Positions 7,282 to 15,892 are shown, counted from the first letter of the stretch. The stretch is 23,290 nt of DNA from SZUA-254 sp031379665 (GCA_031379665.1 JANNFI010000024.1:1-23290), one strand, 5' to 3'. The notes: generated by a model not told the origin, from the letters alone. Made by a program: numbers and translations.

Positions 7282-8184
7282 ATGGTACCCGAAAATGTCC
7301 GCGAACGGAAGGAAAAACGGCATTTTACAGTCGTTTTGATTTCCGGCACCGACTCGAAACACACTCGCACGTTTTCTGCCAGTCTCTGGAAACTGATTGG
7401 GGTCGTGGTCTCCGTGCTCGTCGTTCTTACCGCCCTGATTACGGCGACCATTGTCTATACCCCGGTCGGGTCCCGTCTCCCCATCGCCAATCCTAAGCTC
7501 GAATCAGAGTACGGACGACAGCTTCAGGAGATACGGGAGCGGATGGGGTTGCTTTTTGAACAGTTGAACGACATCCGGGGTTACAACGTGCGGCTCCGCA
7601 AGGCGCTCGGAGAGGAGATCTCGGCGGCGGACAGCAGCCTGATGGCCTCCCGGACCCCCGACGGTTCGGCACGGTCGGTTCCGAGACTATCCGAGGATCC
7701 GGTCGAACACGCTGCGGATCGCCCGGGCAAATTGACCGCCGGGGAACCGACGGGAATGAACGATCCCGGGACGATGTCCGTAGTCGCTGAGCGGGTAGCC
7801 GACGGGAGTGCAACGTTTCCCCTCACCCTTCCGACAGAGGGGTTCGTGACGCGCGAGTTCGTTCCGGGGGAGTTTCACTACGGCATCGATTTTGCCGCGA
7901 AGGAGGGTACCACTGTCGTGGCGGCAGCCCCTGGACACGTCATCTTCGCGGGGTGGACTACCGGCGACGGAAATATGATGATGATCTCGCACGCCGGGGG
8001 GTTCGTCACGGTGTACAAACACAACAAGTCGTTATTGAAATCGGTGGGGGATGCGGTCCGGCGGGGCGAGCTGGTGGCCCAGGTCGGAAATACAGGCAGG
8101 AGCACGGCGCCACACCTGCACTTCGAGGTTTGGAGAGACGGCATCGCGCAGAACGCGGCCAATTATCTCTTAACAACCCAATAA
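7282..8184 (+). CDS. M23 family metallopeptidase (membrane-anchored murein endopeptidase)
   Basis: Bitopic protein of 300 aa predicted to cleave peptidoglycan peptide cross-links in the periplasm. A basic N terminus is followed by a single membrane segment at about residues 37-58. Next come a short coiled-coil-like stretch (EYGRQLQEIRERMGLLFEQL), a variable linker, and a C-terminal LytM/M23 domain. Zinc ligands are visible as His199 and Asp203 in HYGID and His280 in HLHFE, with His278 as the catalytic partner. ATG 7282 is preferred over an in-frame TTG 7276; no SD is present and the leader appears to be about 12 nt. The next gene is a bactofilin 12 nt downstream, the familiar M23-bactofilin pairing implicated in cell-shape control in other bacteria (for example Csd1-CcmA in Helicobacter). 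Confidence 0.9.
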   Translation: MVPENVRERKEKRHFTVVLISGTDSKHTRTFSASLWKLIGVVVSVLVVLTALITATIVYTPVGSRLPIANPKLESEYGRQLQEIRERMGLLFEQLNDIRGYNVRLRKALGEEISAADSSLMASRTPDGSARSVPRLSEDPVEHAADRPGKLTAGEPTGMNDPGTMSVVAERVADGSATFPLTLPTEGFVTREFVPGEFHYGIDFAAKEGTTVVAAAPGHVIFAGWTTGDGNMMMISHAGGFVTVYKHNKSLLKSVGDAVRRGELVAQVGNTGRSTAPHLHFEVWRDGIAQNAANYLLTTQ

Positions 8185-8196
8185 GGAGACCGGAGC

Positions 8197-8586
8197 GTGA
8201 AAACTGAAACGGGTAGCGATCTCAATCTCATCGCCGCGGGGACGGTGTTCGAAGGGAAACTCAAGACCCCCGGGAGCATCCGGGTGGACGGCAAGGTCAT
8301 CGGCGACATCACCGCGTCGCAGAACATTTCCTTGGGAACGTCCGGCGACGTCGAAGGAAATCTGACCGCCGCGAGCGTCACCATCGGGGGCAAACTGAAG
8401 GGCTCCGCGGTGGCGCAGGATAAGCTGGTGTTGGAATCGAAGGCGGTCGTACGGGGTGACATCCGCGCTTCGAAGCTCGTCGTCGACGAGGGCGCCCAGT
8501 TCGACGGCAAGTGCGCGATGGCCCCCGAGGCGAAGCAGATGCCGAACCTCGTGGAGCTGAAGCCGCCCGAAGCCAGGCGGCAGTAA
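8197..8586 (+). CDS. bactofilin (polymer-forming cytoskeletal protein)
   Basis: Bactofilin of 129 aa, a right-handed beta-helix protein that polymerises into membrane-associated filaments without nucleotide. The central region (about residues 12-108) shows the repeating hydrophobic/Gly pattern of the family: GTVFEGKLKTPGSIRVDG, KVIGDI, GDVEGNLTAASVTIGG, KLKGSA, VVRGDIRA. Short polar tails flank it, the C-terminal one being Pro/Glu-rich. The GTG start at 8197 is backed by AAGGAGA overlapping the stop of the peptidase gene, 8 nt upstream. With the adjacent M23 peptidase it probably localises cell-wall remodelling. Family call is firm, cellular role is from homologues. Confidence 0.92.
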   Translation: MKTETGSDLNLIAAGTVFEGKLKTPGSIRVDGKVIGDITASQNISLGTSGDVEGNLTAASVTIGGKLKGSAVAQDKLVLESKAVVRGDIRASKLVVDEGAQFDGKCAMAPEAKQMPNLVELKPPEARRQ

Positions 8587-8595
8587 GGACGCGCG

Positions 8596-8868
8596 GTGCG
8601 CCCCACGCCGACCCCGGACGACAGGAAGCAAGATCCGGGCGTCGCGGGATATGGGAAGGCGTATGAGATCATCGCGGCGTCGCTCCAGCTCGCCGCGGCC
8701 GTGGTCCTGATGTACTTCCTCGGACGATGGGCCGATGGCAAGCTCGGTACGACACCCTGGCTGATGCTCGCGGGGCTGGCGATCGGATTCGCGGGGGGTT
8801 TCTACTCCTTCCTTCGGACCGTCCAGAAGCTGGCGAACAACGACGATAACGGTAACGAGAAAAGGTAG
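8596..8868 (+). CDS. atpZ: AtpZ/AtpI family F0F1-ATPase-associated membrane protein
   Basis: Small membrane protein of 90 aa with two hydrophobic segments, the first ending in FLGRWADGKLGT, the G-R-x-x-D-x-x-x-G-T pattern typical of AtpZ-type proteins preceding ATP synthase genes. GTG start at 8596 is preceded by AAGGA, 6 nt upstream, overlapping the bactofilin stop codon. Homologues are proposed to assist c-ring assembly or Mg2+/Ca2+ supply. The charged C terminus (NNDDNGNEKR) is probably cytoplasmic. The gene name is by family and position; small size limits certainty. Confidence 0.8.
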   Translation: MRPTPTPDDRKQDPGVAGYGKAYEIIAASLQLAAAVVLMYFLGRWADGKLGTTPWLMLAGLAIGFAGGFYSFLRTVQKLANNDDNGNEKR

Positions 8869-8875
8869 GTTCGGG

Positions 8876-9253
8876 TTGTCCTTTCCAAAGCAGGTGTTTC
8901 TCACAGGTGGCGTCATCTCGGCGGTCGGGTTCTACCCGCTGGCGGCATGGGGTCCGCCGGGGGTCGTGGGTGCGGCGGTCGCAGGCGGCATTATGGCGAC
9001 GGCCAACGTGCTCGCGGGATACGCCGCCATCCAATACTCGGTTGGCCGATCGATGAACACCTTCATGAAATTCGTACTTGGCGGGATGGGGGTACGGCTC
9101 GCCGTGATGGCGGGTGTCTTCATCCTCCTGATCAGGGTTTTCGGGTTCCACCCGACCGCCCTCATCGCATCACTCGGCGTGTTTTATGTCGCGTACCTCG
9201 CCCTCGAGGTGCTCTTCATACAGAAAAAACTCAACGTACGACAGAGCAATTGA
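8876..9253 (+). CDS. atpI: ATP synthase subunit I-like membrane protein
   Basis: A 125 aa protein with four hydrophobic segments and little else, immediately before the gene for subunit a: the size, topology and position of AtpI, a non-stoichiometric assembly factor for the c-ring. The TTG start at 8876 is backed by GGTAGG 6 nt upstream; an in-frame GTG at 8894 is the alternative. It ends in FIQKKLNVRQSN, a cytoplasmic basic tail. Its stop overlaps a possible TTG start of atpB (TTGA). Assignment rests mainly on topology and neighbours. Confidence 0.75.
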   Translation: MSFPKQVFLTGGVISAVGFYPLAAWGPPGVVGAAVAGGIMATANVLAGYAAIQYSVGRSMNTFMKFVLGGMGVRLAVMAGVFILLIRVFGFHPTALIASLGVFYVAYLALEVLFIQKKLNVRQSN

Positions 9254-9267
9254 CGCTCAATGACTCA

Positions 9268-10275
9268 ATGGTGAATATGTCGTTCCAGGAACACGCGGCA
9301 CCGGCCTCTGGTATGGTCGATTCGCTCAATTCGATCGATTCGACTGCGCTGGCGGCCTCCGATACCCTCGCCCACGCGGCGGCCGCCGCCGCCCACGGGG
9401 GCGGAGGACACGGTGACGGCGGAAATTCGTTCGCGAGCCTGCTGGAGCACATCTACGATTCCGGGGAACTCGAATTTCCCCCCTTCGGACACATCGAGCT
9501 GCCGCATTTCGCCCCCGTCGAGGTGGCGGGCATGATGATCGATTTTTCCATCACCAAGCACGTGGTGTTCCTCTGGCTCGCGGCGCTGCTCCTGCTGATC
9601 CTGGCGATTTCGGCCGCCCGCGGGAACGCGAAGCGCGGCGTCCCGAAGGGCCTCGGTAACTTCCTCGAACTGTTCGTCGTCTTCATCCGCGACGAGATCG
9701 CGGTGATGAACATGGGCCAGGCGGGCCTGCGCTACATGCCCTACCTGCTCACCACGTTTTTCTTCATCCTCATCATGAACCTCGCGGGGATGGTCCCGTA
9801 CGGGGCCACGGCCACGAGCAACATCTCTGTCACCGCCGGCCTCGCCATCATCGCGTTCGTCGTCATCCAGGCGTCGGCCATCCGCGCGCAGGGGTTCGGC
9901 CACTACCTGAAGCACCTCACCGGCGGCGTCCACCCGGCGCTCTGGCCGATCATGGTGCCGATCGAGGTGCTCGGCCTCTTCACCAAGCCCTTCGCCCTGA
10001 TGATCCGTCTCTTCGCCAATATGATCGGCGGGCATATCGTCATCATCTCGCTCATCGGGCTGATCTTTATTTTCAAGTCGTACGTGCTCACGCCGGTCCC
10101 GGTCCTCTTCGTGCTGGGTATCAGCATGCTCGAGCTCTTCGTGGCGTTCCTGCAGGCCTACATCTTCACGATGCTCACGGGGTTGTTCATGGGCCTCGGG
10201 ATCCAGGCAGCTCAATCCGAGCATGCCGAGCCTGCCGAGCCGGCCGACGGCGGCGGCCACGACGGGCACCACTAG
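9268..10275 (+). CDS. atpB: F0F1 ATP synthase subunit a
   Basis: Membrane subunit a of the F0 sector, forming the two proton half-channels against the c-ring. The essential Arg is Arg247 in LMIRLFANMIGGH, preceded by PIEVLGLFTKPFA as in all F-type a subunits. The 335 aa protein has an N-terminal periplasmic-side extension of about 85 residues including a His/Gly/Ala-rich patch (HAAAAAAHGGGGHGDGG) before LLEHIYDSGELEFPPF, which matches the extension in Chlorobi/Bacteroidetes homologues. The C terminus is also His-rich (GGGHDGHH). ATG 9268 is chosen; alternatives are TTG 9250, overlapping the atpI stop, and ATG 9277. No clear SD is present, so coupling to atpI is likely. Confidence 0.95.
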   Translation: MVNMSFQEHAAPASGMVDSLNSIDSTALAASDTLAHAAAAAAHGGGGHGDGGNSFASLLEHIYDSGELEFPPFGHIELPHFAPVEVAGMMIDFSITKHVVFLWLAALLLLILAISAARGNAKRGVPKGLGNFLELFVVFIRDEIAVMNMGQAGLRYMPYLLTTFFFILIMNLAGMVPYGATATSNISVTAGLAIIAFVVIQASAIRAQGFGHYLKHLTGGVHPALWPIMVPIEVLGLFTKPFALMIRLFANMIGGHIVIISLIGLIFIFKSYVLTPVPVLFVLGISMLELFVAFLQAYIFTMLTGLFMGLGIQAAQSEHAEPAEPADGGGHDGHH

Positions 10276-10328
10276 AATTTCTGAAATCAACCAACCACCA
10301 ACCACTACCAACAACAGGAGAAACACCA
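10276..10328 (+). promoter_or_regulatory. unstructured C/A-rich leader and strong SD before atpE
   Basis: The 53-nt gap between atpB and atpE is nearly free of G and dominated by CCAAC/CCACC repeats (10288-10312), then AGGAG (10316-10320) 8 nt before the start. Such unstructured leaders raise translation of the c subunit, which is needed in many copies per complex, as known for E. coli atpE. Confidence 0.6.
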
Positions 10329-10556
10329 ATGGAAGCAACAGGTTTAGGATATCTTGCGGCCGGCCTCGGCGCGGCATTGACGGTGATCGGCGCGGGCCTC
10401 GGCATCGGCAAACTGGCCGCGGCTGCGATGGAAGCAAGCGGACGTCAACCCGAAGTGGCCGGACAGGTCCGCACGTCGATGATCATCGCCGCGGCGCTGA
10501 TCGAAGGCGCGACCTTCTTCGCGCTGGCGATCTGCATCATTCTGGCGAACAAGTAA
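10329..10556 (+). CDS. atpE: F0F1 ATP synthase subunit c
   Basis: Proteolipid of the rotor ring, 75 aa, two transmembrane helices. The first carries the Gly-rich GAGLGIG packing motif, the polar loop is SGRQPEV, and the second carries the ion-binding carboxylate Glu59 in AALIEGATFF. The residues that favour Na+ binding in Ilyobacter-type c subunits (a Gln in helix 1 and Ser just after the Glu) are absent, being Ile26 and Gly60, so a proton-type ring is inferred. The start is fixed by the AGGAG site and normal family length. Confidence 0.96.
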   Translation: MEATGLGYLAAGLGAALTVIGAGLGIGKLAAAAMEASGRQPEVAGQVRTSMIIAAALIEGATFFALAICIILANK

Positions 10557-10575
10557 TCCCGGGGAGCGGACACCT

Positions 10576-11061
10576 ATGTTAGATCCGAATCCCGGACTCA
10601 TCATCTGGACGATCGTCACGTTCGTCCTGCTCCTGCTGGTGCTTCGGAAATTCGCCTGGAAACCGCTGCTGAAGGCCTTGCACGACAGGGAAAGCGCTAT
10701 CCGTGGGTCCATCGACCACGCGGAGAACGCGAAGGCCGAGGCGGAACGGATCCTCGCGGAGCACAAGCGCCAGCTCGCGCTGGCCAGCGAGGGGGCTCAG
10801 AAGATTCTCAACGAAGGGCGCGCCCTCGGCGACAAGCTGAAGCAGGAGATCGTTGACCAGGCCAACCAGCAATCCCGACGAATGGTCGATCAGGCCCGGC
10901 TCGAAATCGAGCGCGACAAGGACCACGCCCTCGCGCAGCTGCGGGGCGAGGTGGCGACCCTGGCCCTCCTGGCCGCCGGCAAGATCCTCAACGAGACTCT
11001 CGATGAGAAGAAACACCGGGCGTTGATCGACGAATCGCTCTCCAAGCTGCCGAAGAACTGA
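10576..11061 (+). CDS. atpF: F0F1 ATP synthase subunit b
   Basis: Peripheral-stalk subunit b of 161 aa. One N-terminal membrane anchor (about residues 6-24) is followed by a WKPLL motif and a long, charged, heptad-like helix (residues about 30-130) that dimerises and reaches up to the F1 head. The ending LLAAGKILNETLDEKKH is typical of the delta-binding end of b. A GGGGAG site precedes the ATG. Its TGA stop shares one base with the first ATG of an 11-bp repeat array that leads to atpH. Confidence 0.95.
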   Translation: MLDPNPGLIIWTIVTFVLLLLVLRKFAWKPLLKALHDRESAIRGSIDHAENAKAEAERILAEHKRQLALASEGAQKILNEGRALGDKLKQEIVDQANQQSRRMVDQARLEIERDKDHALAQLRGEVATLALLAAGKILNETLDEKKHRALIDESLSKLPKN

Positions 11062-11104
11062 TGAGTAACAGATGAGTAACAGATGATTAACAGATGATTA
11101 ACAG
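11061..11104 (+). repeat. four tandem 11-bp units forming an ATG/TGA start-stop chain
   Basis: ATGAGTAACAG occurs twice (11061-11071, 11072-11082) and ATGATTAACAG twice (11083-11093, 11094-11104). A fifth diverged copy, ATGAGCAACGT, is the start of atpH at 11105. In each unit the ATG opens a four-codon frame (MSNR, MSNR, MINR, MINR) whose TGA overlaps the next unit's ATG as ATGA. The first ATG overlaps the atpF stop as TGATG. No SD is present in the array. Confidence 0.95.
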
Positions 11105-11647
11105 ATGAGCAACGTCAGAGCGGCAACACGGTATGCGACGGCTCTGCTCGGGGTCGCCCTCGAGCGTAACGAGATGGAGGCTGTCGGCAAGGACGTCGAC
11201 TACCTCCAGGGGCTGGTCTCCGGGGTGCCCGGATTCGCGCAGTTCCTGCGCAGTCCCGTCATCAACAAGGAGAAGAAGAAGCGCACGCTTCGCGAACTGC
11301 TCGCCGGGAAGACCGGCGAAACGGTGAGCGCCTTCGTACTCCTCCTCGCCTCCAAGGACCGGGAATCCATCCTTGGGGAGATCGTCAGGCAGTTCCATCG
11401 CCTGCGCGACGAGCGGCTCGGCATCCTGAACGTGACGGCGCGATCGGCGGTGGCGTTTTCGCCGGAGCAGGAAAAGAACCTCGGCGACCAGATCGGGAAG
11501 AGCACCGGGAAGAGTGTCCGCCTGAAGGTCGAGCGGGACCCCGCCCTGATCGGGGGATTCACGGTGCAATACGAAGACACCGTCTGGGACGCGAGCGTCC
11601 GGCGGCAGCTCGAACTCCTGAGGGAACGCCTCATCGGCGGGACCTGA
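11105..11647 (+). CDS. atpH: F0F1 ATP synthase subunit delta
   Basis: Delta subunit (OSCP homologue), 180 aa, linking the b-subunit stalk to the top of the alpha/beta hexamer. The N-terminal helical domain begins with the usual RAATRYATALLGVA, and the C-terminal domain carries the family signature DPALIGGFTVQYEDTVWDAS. The start is the last ATG of the 11-bp repeat array. Earlier ATGs run into stops after four codons, so ATG 11105 is the only one giving a full product. There is no SD, so translation probably depends on reinitiation from atpF through the minigene chain. Confidence 0.94.
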   Translation: MSNVRAATRYATALLGVALERNEMEAVGKDVDYLQGLVSGVPGFAQFLRSPVINKEKKKRTLRELLAGKTGETVSAFVLLLASKDRESILGEIVRQFHRLRDERLGILNVTARSAVAFSPEQEKNLGDQIGKSTGKSVRLKVERDPALIGGFTVQYEDTVWDASVRRQLELLRERLIGGT

Positions 11648-11704
11648 GGATCACCTCCACCGCCCGGCGCACCACGACACAATTTATCACAAAGGAAATC
11701 GGAA

Positions 11705-13252
<1,548 letters not shown>

Positions 13253-13257
13253 CCCCG

Positions 13258-14154
13258 ATGGCCACGCTTCGTGAAATCCGCCGCCGCATCAGCGGCGTCA
13301 AGAGCACGCAGAAGATCACCAAGGCGATGAAGATGGTCTCCGCGGCGAAGCTGCGCCGCGCCCAGGATGGCGTGGTGTCCGCGCGCCCCTACGCCCGCAC
13401 GATGAAAAGCGTCCTGCGTGACCTCGCGGCCGTCGTCGACGTCACGTCGAACCCGTTGTTCGCCGTTCGACCGCCGGAGAAAGTGGCGATCGTCGTCGTG
13501 ACAGCGGACCGCGGGCTCTGCGGCGCCTTCAACACGAACATCGTCAAGGCGGCGATCGCCCACATCAAGGCCGAGTACGCGGAACAGCACCGGGCGGGGA
13601 ACGTGAAGCTCGTCTGCATCGGGCGGAAGGGTTCCGACTTTTTCACCAAGAACGGCTACGCCATCGACGCCAGGTACATCGGGATTTTCGGAACGCTCGG
13701 CTTCGAGAACGCCCGGCAGATCGTCGCGGTCCTGACGCCGGGGTTTCTCGGCGGGGCCTACGACCGGGTGGACGTCGTGTTCAATGAATTCAAGTCGATC
13801 ATCCAGCAGAAGATCGTCATCGACCGTTTCCTTCCGATTCCCGCCGGTGACATCACCGAGGCAGAGCCGAAGGGGCCGCGGGCGCCGTCCGACTATATTT
13901 ACGAGCCGTCGGGGGAAAAAATCCTTACGAACCTCGTTCCGAAGCATCTGAATTTCCAGCTCTGGAGGATCCTGCTGGAATCGAACGCCGCCGAACAGGG
14001 CGCGAGGATGACCGCGATGGAAAACGCCACCACCAACGCGTCCGACCTGATCAGGGACTTGCAGCTTTCGTATAACAAGGCCCGGCAGGCATCGATCACC
14101 AAGGAGCTGCTGGAGATCGTCAGCGGGGCTGAAGCCCTTACGAATGCTGGATAA
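13258..14154 (+). CDS. atpG: F0F1 ATP synthase subunit gamma
   Basis: Central rotor shaft of F1, 298 aa. The N-terminal coiled-coil helix opens with the classic TLREIRRRISGVKSTQKI and TKAMKMVSAAKLRRAQ. The C-terminal helix contains MENATTNASDLIRDLQL and ITKELLEIVSGAEAL. ITADRGLCGAFN is represented by VTADRGLCGAFN. Start ATG is 5 nt after the atpA stop with no SD, so coupling is likely. It is the last ATP synthase gene here: a strong intrinsic terminator follows and the beta and epsilon genes must lie elsewhere. Confidence 0.96.
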   Translation: MATLREIRRRISGVKSTQKITKAMKMVSAAKLRRAQDGVVSARPYARTMKSVLRDLAAVVDVTSNPLFAVRPPEKVAIVVVTADRGLCGAFNTNIVKAAIAHIKAEYAEQHRAGNVKLVCIGRKGSDFFTKNGYAIDARYIGIFGTLGFENARQIVAVLTPGFLGGAYDRVDVVFNEFKSIIQQKIVIDRFLPIPAGDITEAEPKGPRAPSDYIYEPSGEKILTNLVPKHLNFQLWRILLESNAAEQGARMTAMENATTNASDLIRDLQLSYNKARQASITKELLEIVSGAEALTNAG

Positions 14155-14309
14155 TCGGCACGTTTTAAACGGTTTTCTGGATCGAAAATATTTTCCCGGA
14201 ACCGGAAACTTTTTCCGCGCGTAGACGTTACACTAAGTAGCAAGACCAGAAGTTACCTCCTCTGGATGTTAGTGGAAGTGGATTAGGTGGATTAGGTGGA
14301 TGAGAAGAG

Positions 14310-14343
14310 GGGAAGGTGGTGCGCAAGCCGCCTTCCCTTTTTT
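14310..14343 (+). terminator. intrinsic terminator of the ATP synthase operon
   Basis: GGGAAGG pairs with CCTTCCC (14310-14316 with 14331-14337), extended by TGG/CCG, loop of about 8 nt, followed by six T (14338-14343). A textbook Rho-independent terminator 155 nt after the atpG stop. Confidence 0.9.
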
Positions 14344-14440
14344 CGTTTCCCAGCCAGGGATACCGGGAGCCTGAATATGCCCAAATAGCGAAATTCATCC
14401 AATAATGCAGATATTTCACCTGGGTCAGCACCCACGATCC

Positions 14441-14469
14441 TTGCTTCCCGCCTAATTATTCCTTAAATT
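14441..14469 (+). promoter_or_regulatory. probable sigma70-type promoter of the ffh operon
   Basis: TTGCTT (14441-14446), 17-bp spacer, TAAATT (14464-14469), in an AT-rich patch. Predicted start about 14476, roughly 15 nt before the leader hairpin. Confidence 0.5.
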
Positions 14470-14491
14470 TAATCCACTTTTTCGTGTAGAG

Positions 14492-14529
14492 CGCCAGGCC
14501 CCGGATCAGGTGCGGGGATGGCGTTTTTT
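14492..14529 (+). terminator. intrinsic terminator in the ffh leader (attenuator or end of a small RNA)
   Basis: CGCCA (14492-14496) pairs with TGGCG (14519-14523), and CCCCG (14499-14503) with CGGGG (14513-14517). The loop is 9 nt and six T follow (14524-14529). It lies after the only visible promoter and before the ffh ATG at 14567. Confidence 0.75.
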
Positions 14530-14566
14530 ATCGGTATGGCGTGCCTTCAACCCCGCTTGGCCATTC

Positions 14567-15892
14567 ATGTTTGAAGATCTGACTCAGAAGCTGGAAATCG
14601 TCTTCAAGAAACTTCGCGGGGAAGGGAAGATTTCCGAGACGAACATCGGCGAATCGCTCCGCGAGGTCCGCAGGGTCCTCCTCGACGCCGACGTCAACTA
14701 CAAGGTCGTCAAGGATTTCATCCAGGAAGTCCAGCAGAAGGCTGTCGGACAGGAAGTGTTGAGGAGTCTGACTCCGGGTCAGCTCATCATCAAGATCATC
14801 CACGACGAACTCGTTACCCTGATGGGGACGGCATCGTCGACGATCCGGTTCGCCACCCTGCCTCCGACCGTGATCCTGATCGCGGGGCTGCAGGGTTCGG
14901 GCAAGACAACGTTTTCGGCGAAGCTTGCCGCGCACCTGAAGGCGAAGGGTCGGTACCCGTTCCTCGTGGCCGCAGACGTCTACCGTCCGGCGGCCATCGA
15001 CCAGCTCGAGATGCTCGGGAAACAGATCCAGGTCCCCGTGCACGCCGTAAGGGGCCGCGGGGCGGTCGAGATCGCGGTCGAATCGATCGAGCACGCGCGG
15101 AAGGCTGCGCGCGATGTCGTCATCATCGACACCGCCGGCCGTCTCCACGTCGACGAAGAGATGATGCGCGAGGTCGAGACCATCAAGCAGAAGGTCGACC
15201 CGCAGGAAATCCTCTTCGTGGTCGACTCGATGACCGGCCAGGACGCGGTGAACTCGGCGAAGGCGTTCCACGACCGCCTCAATTTCGACGGCATCGTGCT
15301 GACGAAGCTCGATGGCGATACCAGGGGCGGTGCGGCGCTTTCAATCAGGTCGGTCGTCTCGAAGCCGATCAAGTTCGTGGGGACGGGCGAGAAACTGGAT
15401 GCGCTGGAGGTGTTCCATCCAGACCGGATGGCCAGCAGGATCCTCGGTATGGGGGACATCGTCACCCTTGTCGAGAAGGCGCAGGAGCAGTTCGACGAAG
15501 AGAAGTCTCAGAAGCTCGAAGCAAAACTGCGCACGTCGCAGTTCTCCTTCGAGGATTTCCTCGACCAACTCAGGGAAATCAAGAAGATGGGGTCGCTCCA
15601 GCAGATCATGGCCATGATCCCCGGGATGAACAAGATGGCGGCCGGCGCCACGCTCGACGAGAAGGCTCTGGTCAGGGTCGAAGCCATCATTCAATCGATG
15701 ACACACGCCGAGCGGAGGAAGCCCAACATCATCAACGGGACCCGGCGCCGGAGGATCGCCTCCGGGAGCGGGACGTCGGTGCAGGAAGTCAACAAGGTGC
15801 TGAAACAGTTCCAAGAGATGCAAAAGATGATGAAGACGCTGTCGAAGGGCCGGATGCCGCAGATGTTCCGCGGCATGAAGATGCCGGCATAA
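14567..15892 (+). CDS. ffh: signal recognition particle protein Ffh (SRP54)
   Basis: GTPase of the signal recognition particle that binds signal peptides on ribosomes and delivers membrane and secreted proteins to FtsY. 441 aa from ATG 14567 (MFEDLTQKLEIVFKKLRG, the standard N terminus). An in-frame extension to GTG 14510 would translate the leader terminator and is rejected. The N and G domains have the P-loop GLQGSGKTT (107-115), DTAGRLHVDEEMM, TKLDGDTRGGAALS and GTGEKLDALEVF. The M domain contains the Met-rich IPGMNKM and MQKMMKTL and the RNA-binding RRRRIASGSGTSVQEVN. No SD precedes the start. First gene of an operon continuing with rpsP. Confidence 0.97.
   Translation: MFEDLTQKLEIVFKKLRGEGKISETNIGESLREVRRVLLDADVNYKVVKDFIQEVQQKAVGQEVLRSLTPGQLIIKIIHDELVTLMGTASSTIRFATLPPTVILIAGLQGSGKTTFSAKLAAHLKAKGRYPFLVAADVYRPAAIDQLEMLGKQIQVPVHAVRGRGAVEIAVESIEHARKAARDVVIIDTAGRLHVDEEMMREVETIKQKVDPQEILFVVDSMTGQDAVNSAKAFHDRLNFDGIVLTKLDGDTRGGAALSIRSVVSKPIKFVGTGEKLDALEVFHPDRMASRILGMGDIVTLVEKAQEQFDEEKSQKLEAKLRTSQFSFEDFLDQLREIKKMGSLQQIMAMIPGMNKMAAGATLDEKALVRVEAIIQSMTHAERRKPNIINGTRRRRIASGSGTSVQEVNKVLKQFQEMQKMMKTLSKGRMPQMFRGMKMPA

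Larger units (their letters stand above)
14155..14566. other. 412-nt intergenic region between atpG and ffh
   Basis: No gene is supported here. It contains an AT-rich 3' trailer of the ATP operon and a small CCAGA/TCTGG hairpin with ACCTCC in its loop (about 14256-14275). These are followed by a direct repeat GGATTAGGT (x2, about 14280-14297), the operon terminator (14310-14343), about 95 nt with no recognisable feature, the ffh promoter and a second intrinsic terminator in the ffh leader. I see no tRNA or SRP RNA consensus in it. Confidence 0.75.

Noticed and set aside
9265..10437. Long antisense frame (390 codons) opposite atpB and atpE
   Set aside because: A shadow of two certain genes, with a charged, low-complexity product and no motif.
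11061..11104. CRISPR-like or iteron array
   Set aside because: Units are 11 bp, directly adjacent, with no spacers; the ATG/TGA phasing and position between atp genes explain them better.
11072..11104. Earlier ATG as the true atpH start
   Set aside because: ATG 11072 is in the atpH frame but meets TGA after four codons; only ATG 11105 gives delta.
14228..14431. Small minus-strand frame (67 codons) between atpG and ffh
   Set aside because: It crosses the ATP operon terminator and its product resembles nothing known.
14476..14529. 4.5S/SRP RNA gene directly upstream of ffh
   Set aside because: The hairpin lacks the conserved GGAA tetraloop and the asymmetric loop with GCAGC; it is better read as an intrinsic terminator.
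14510..14566. N-terminal extension of Ffh from GTG 14510
   Set aside because: It would translate part of the leader terminator and T-run; family members start at the MFEDLTQKL equivalent.
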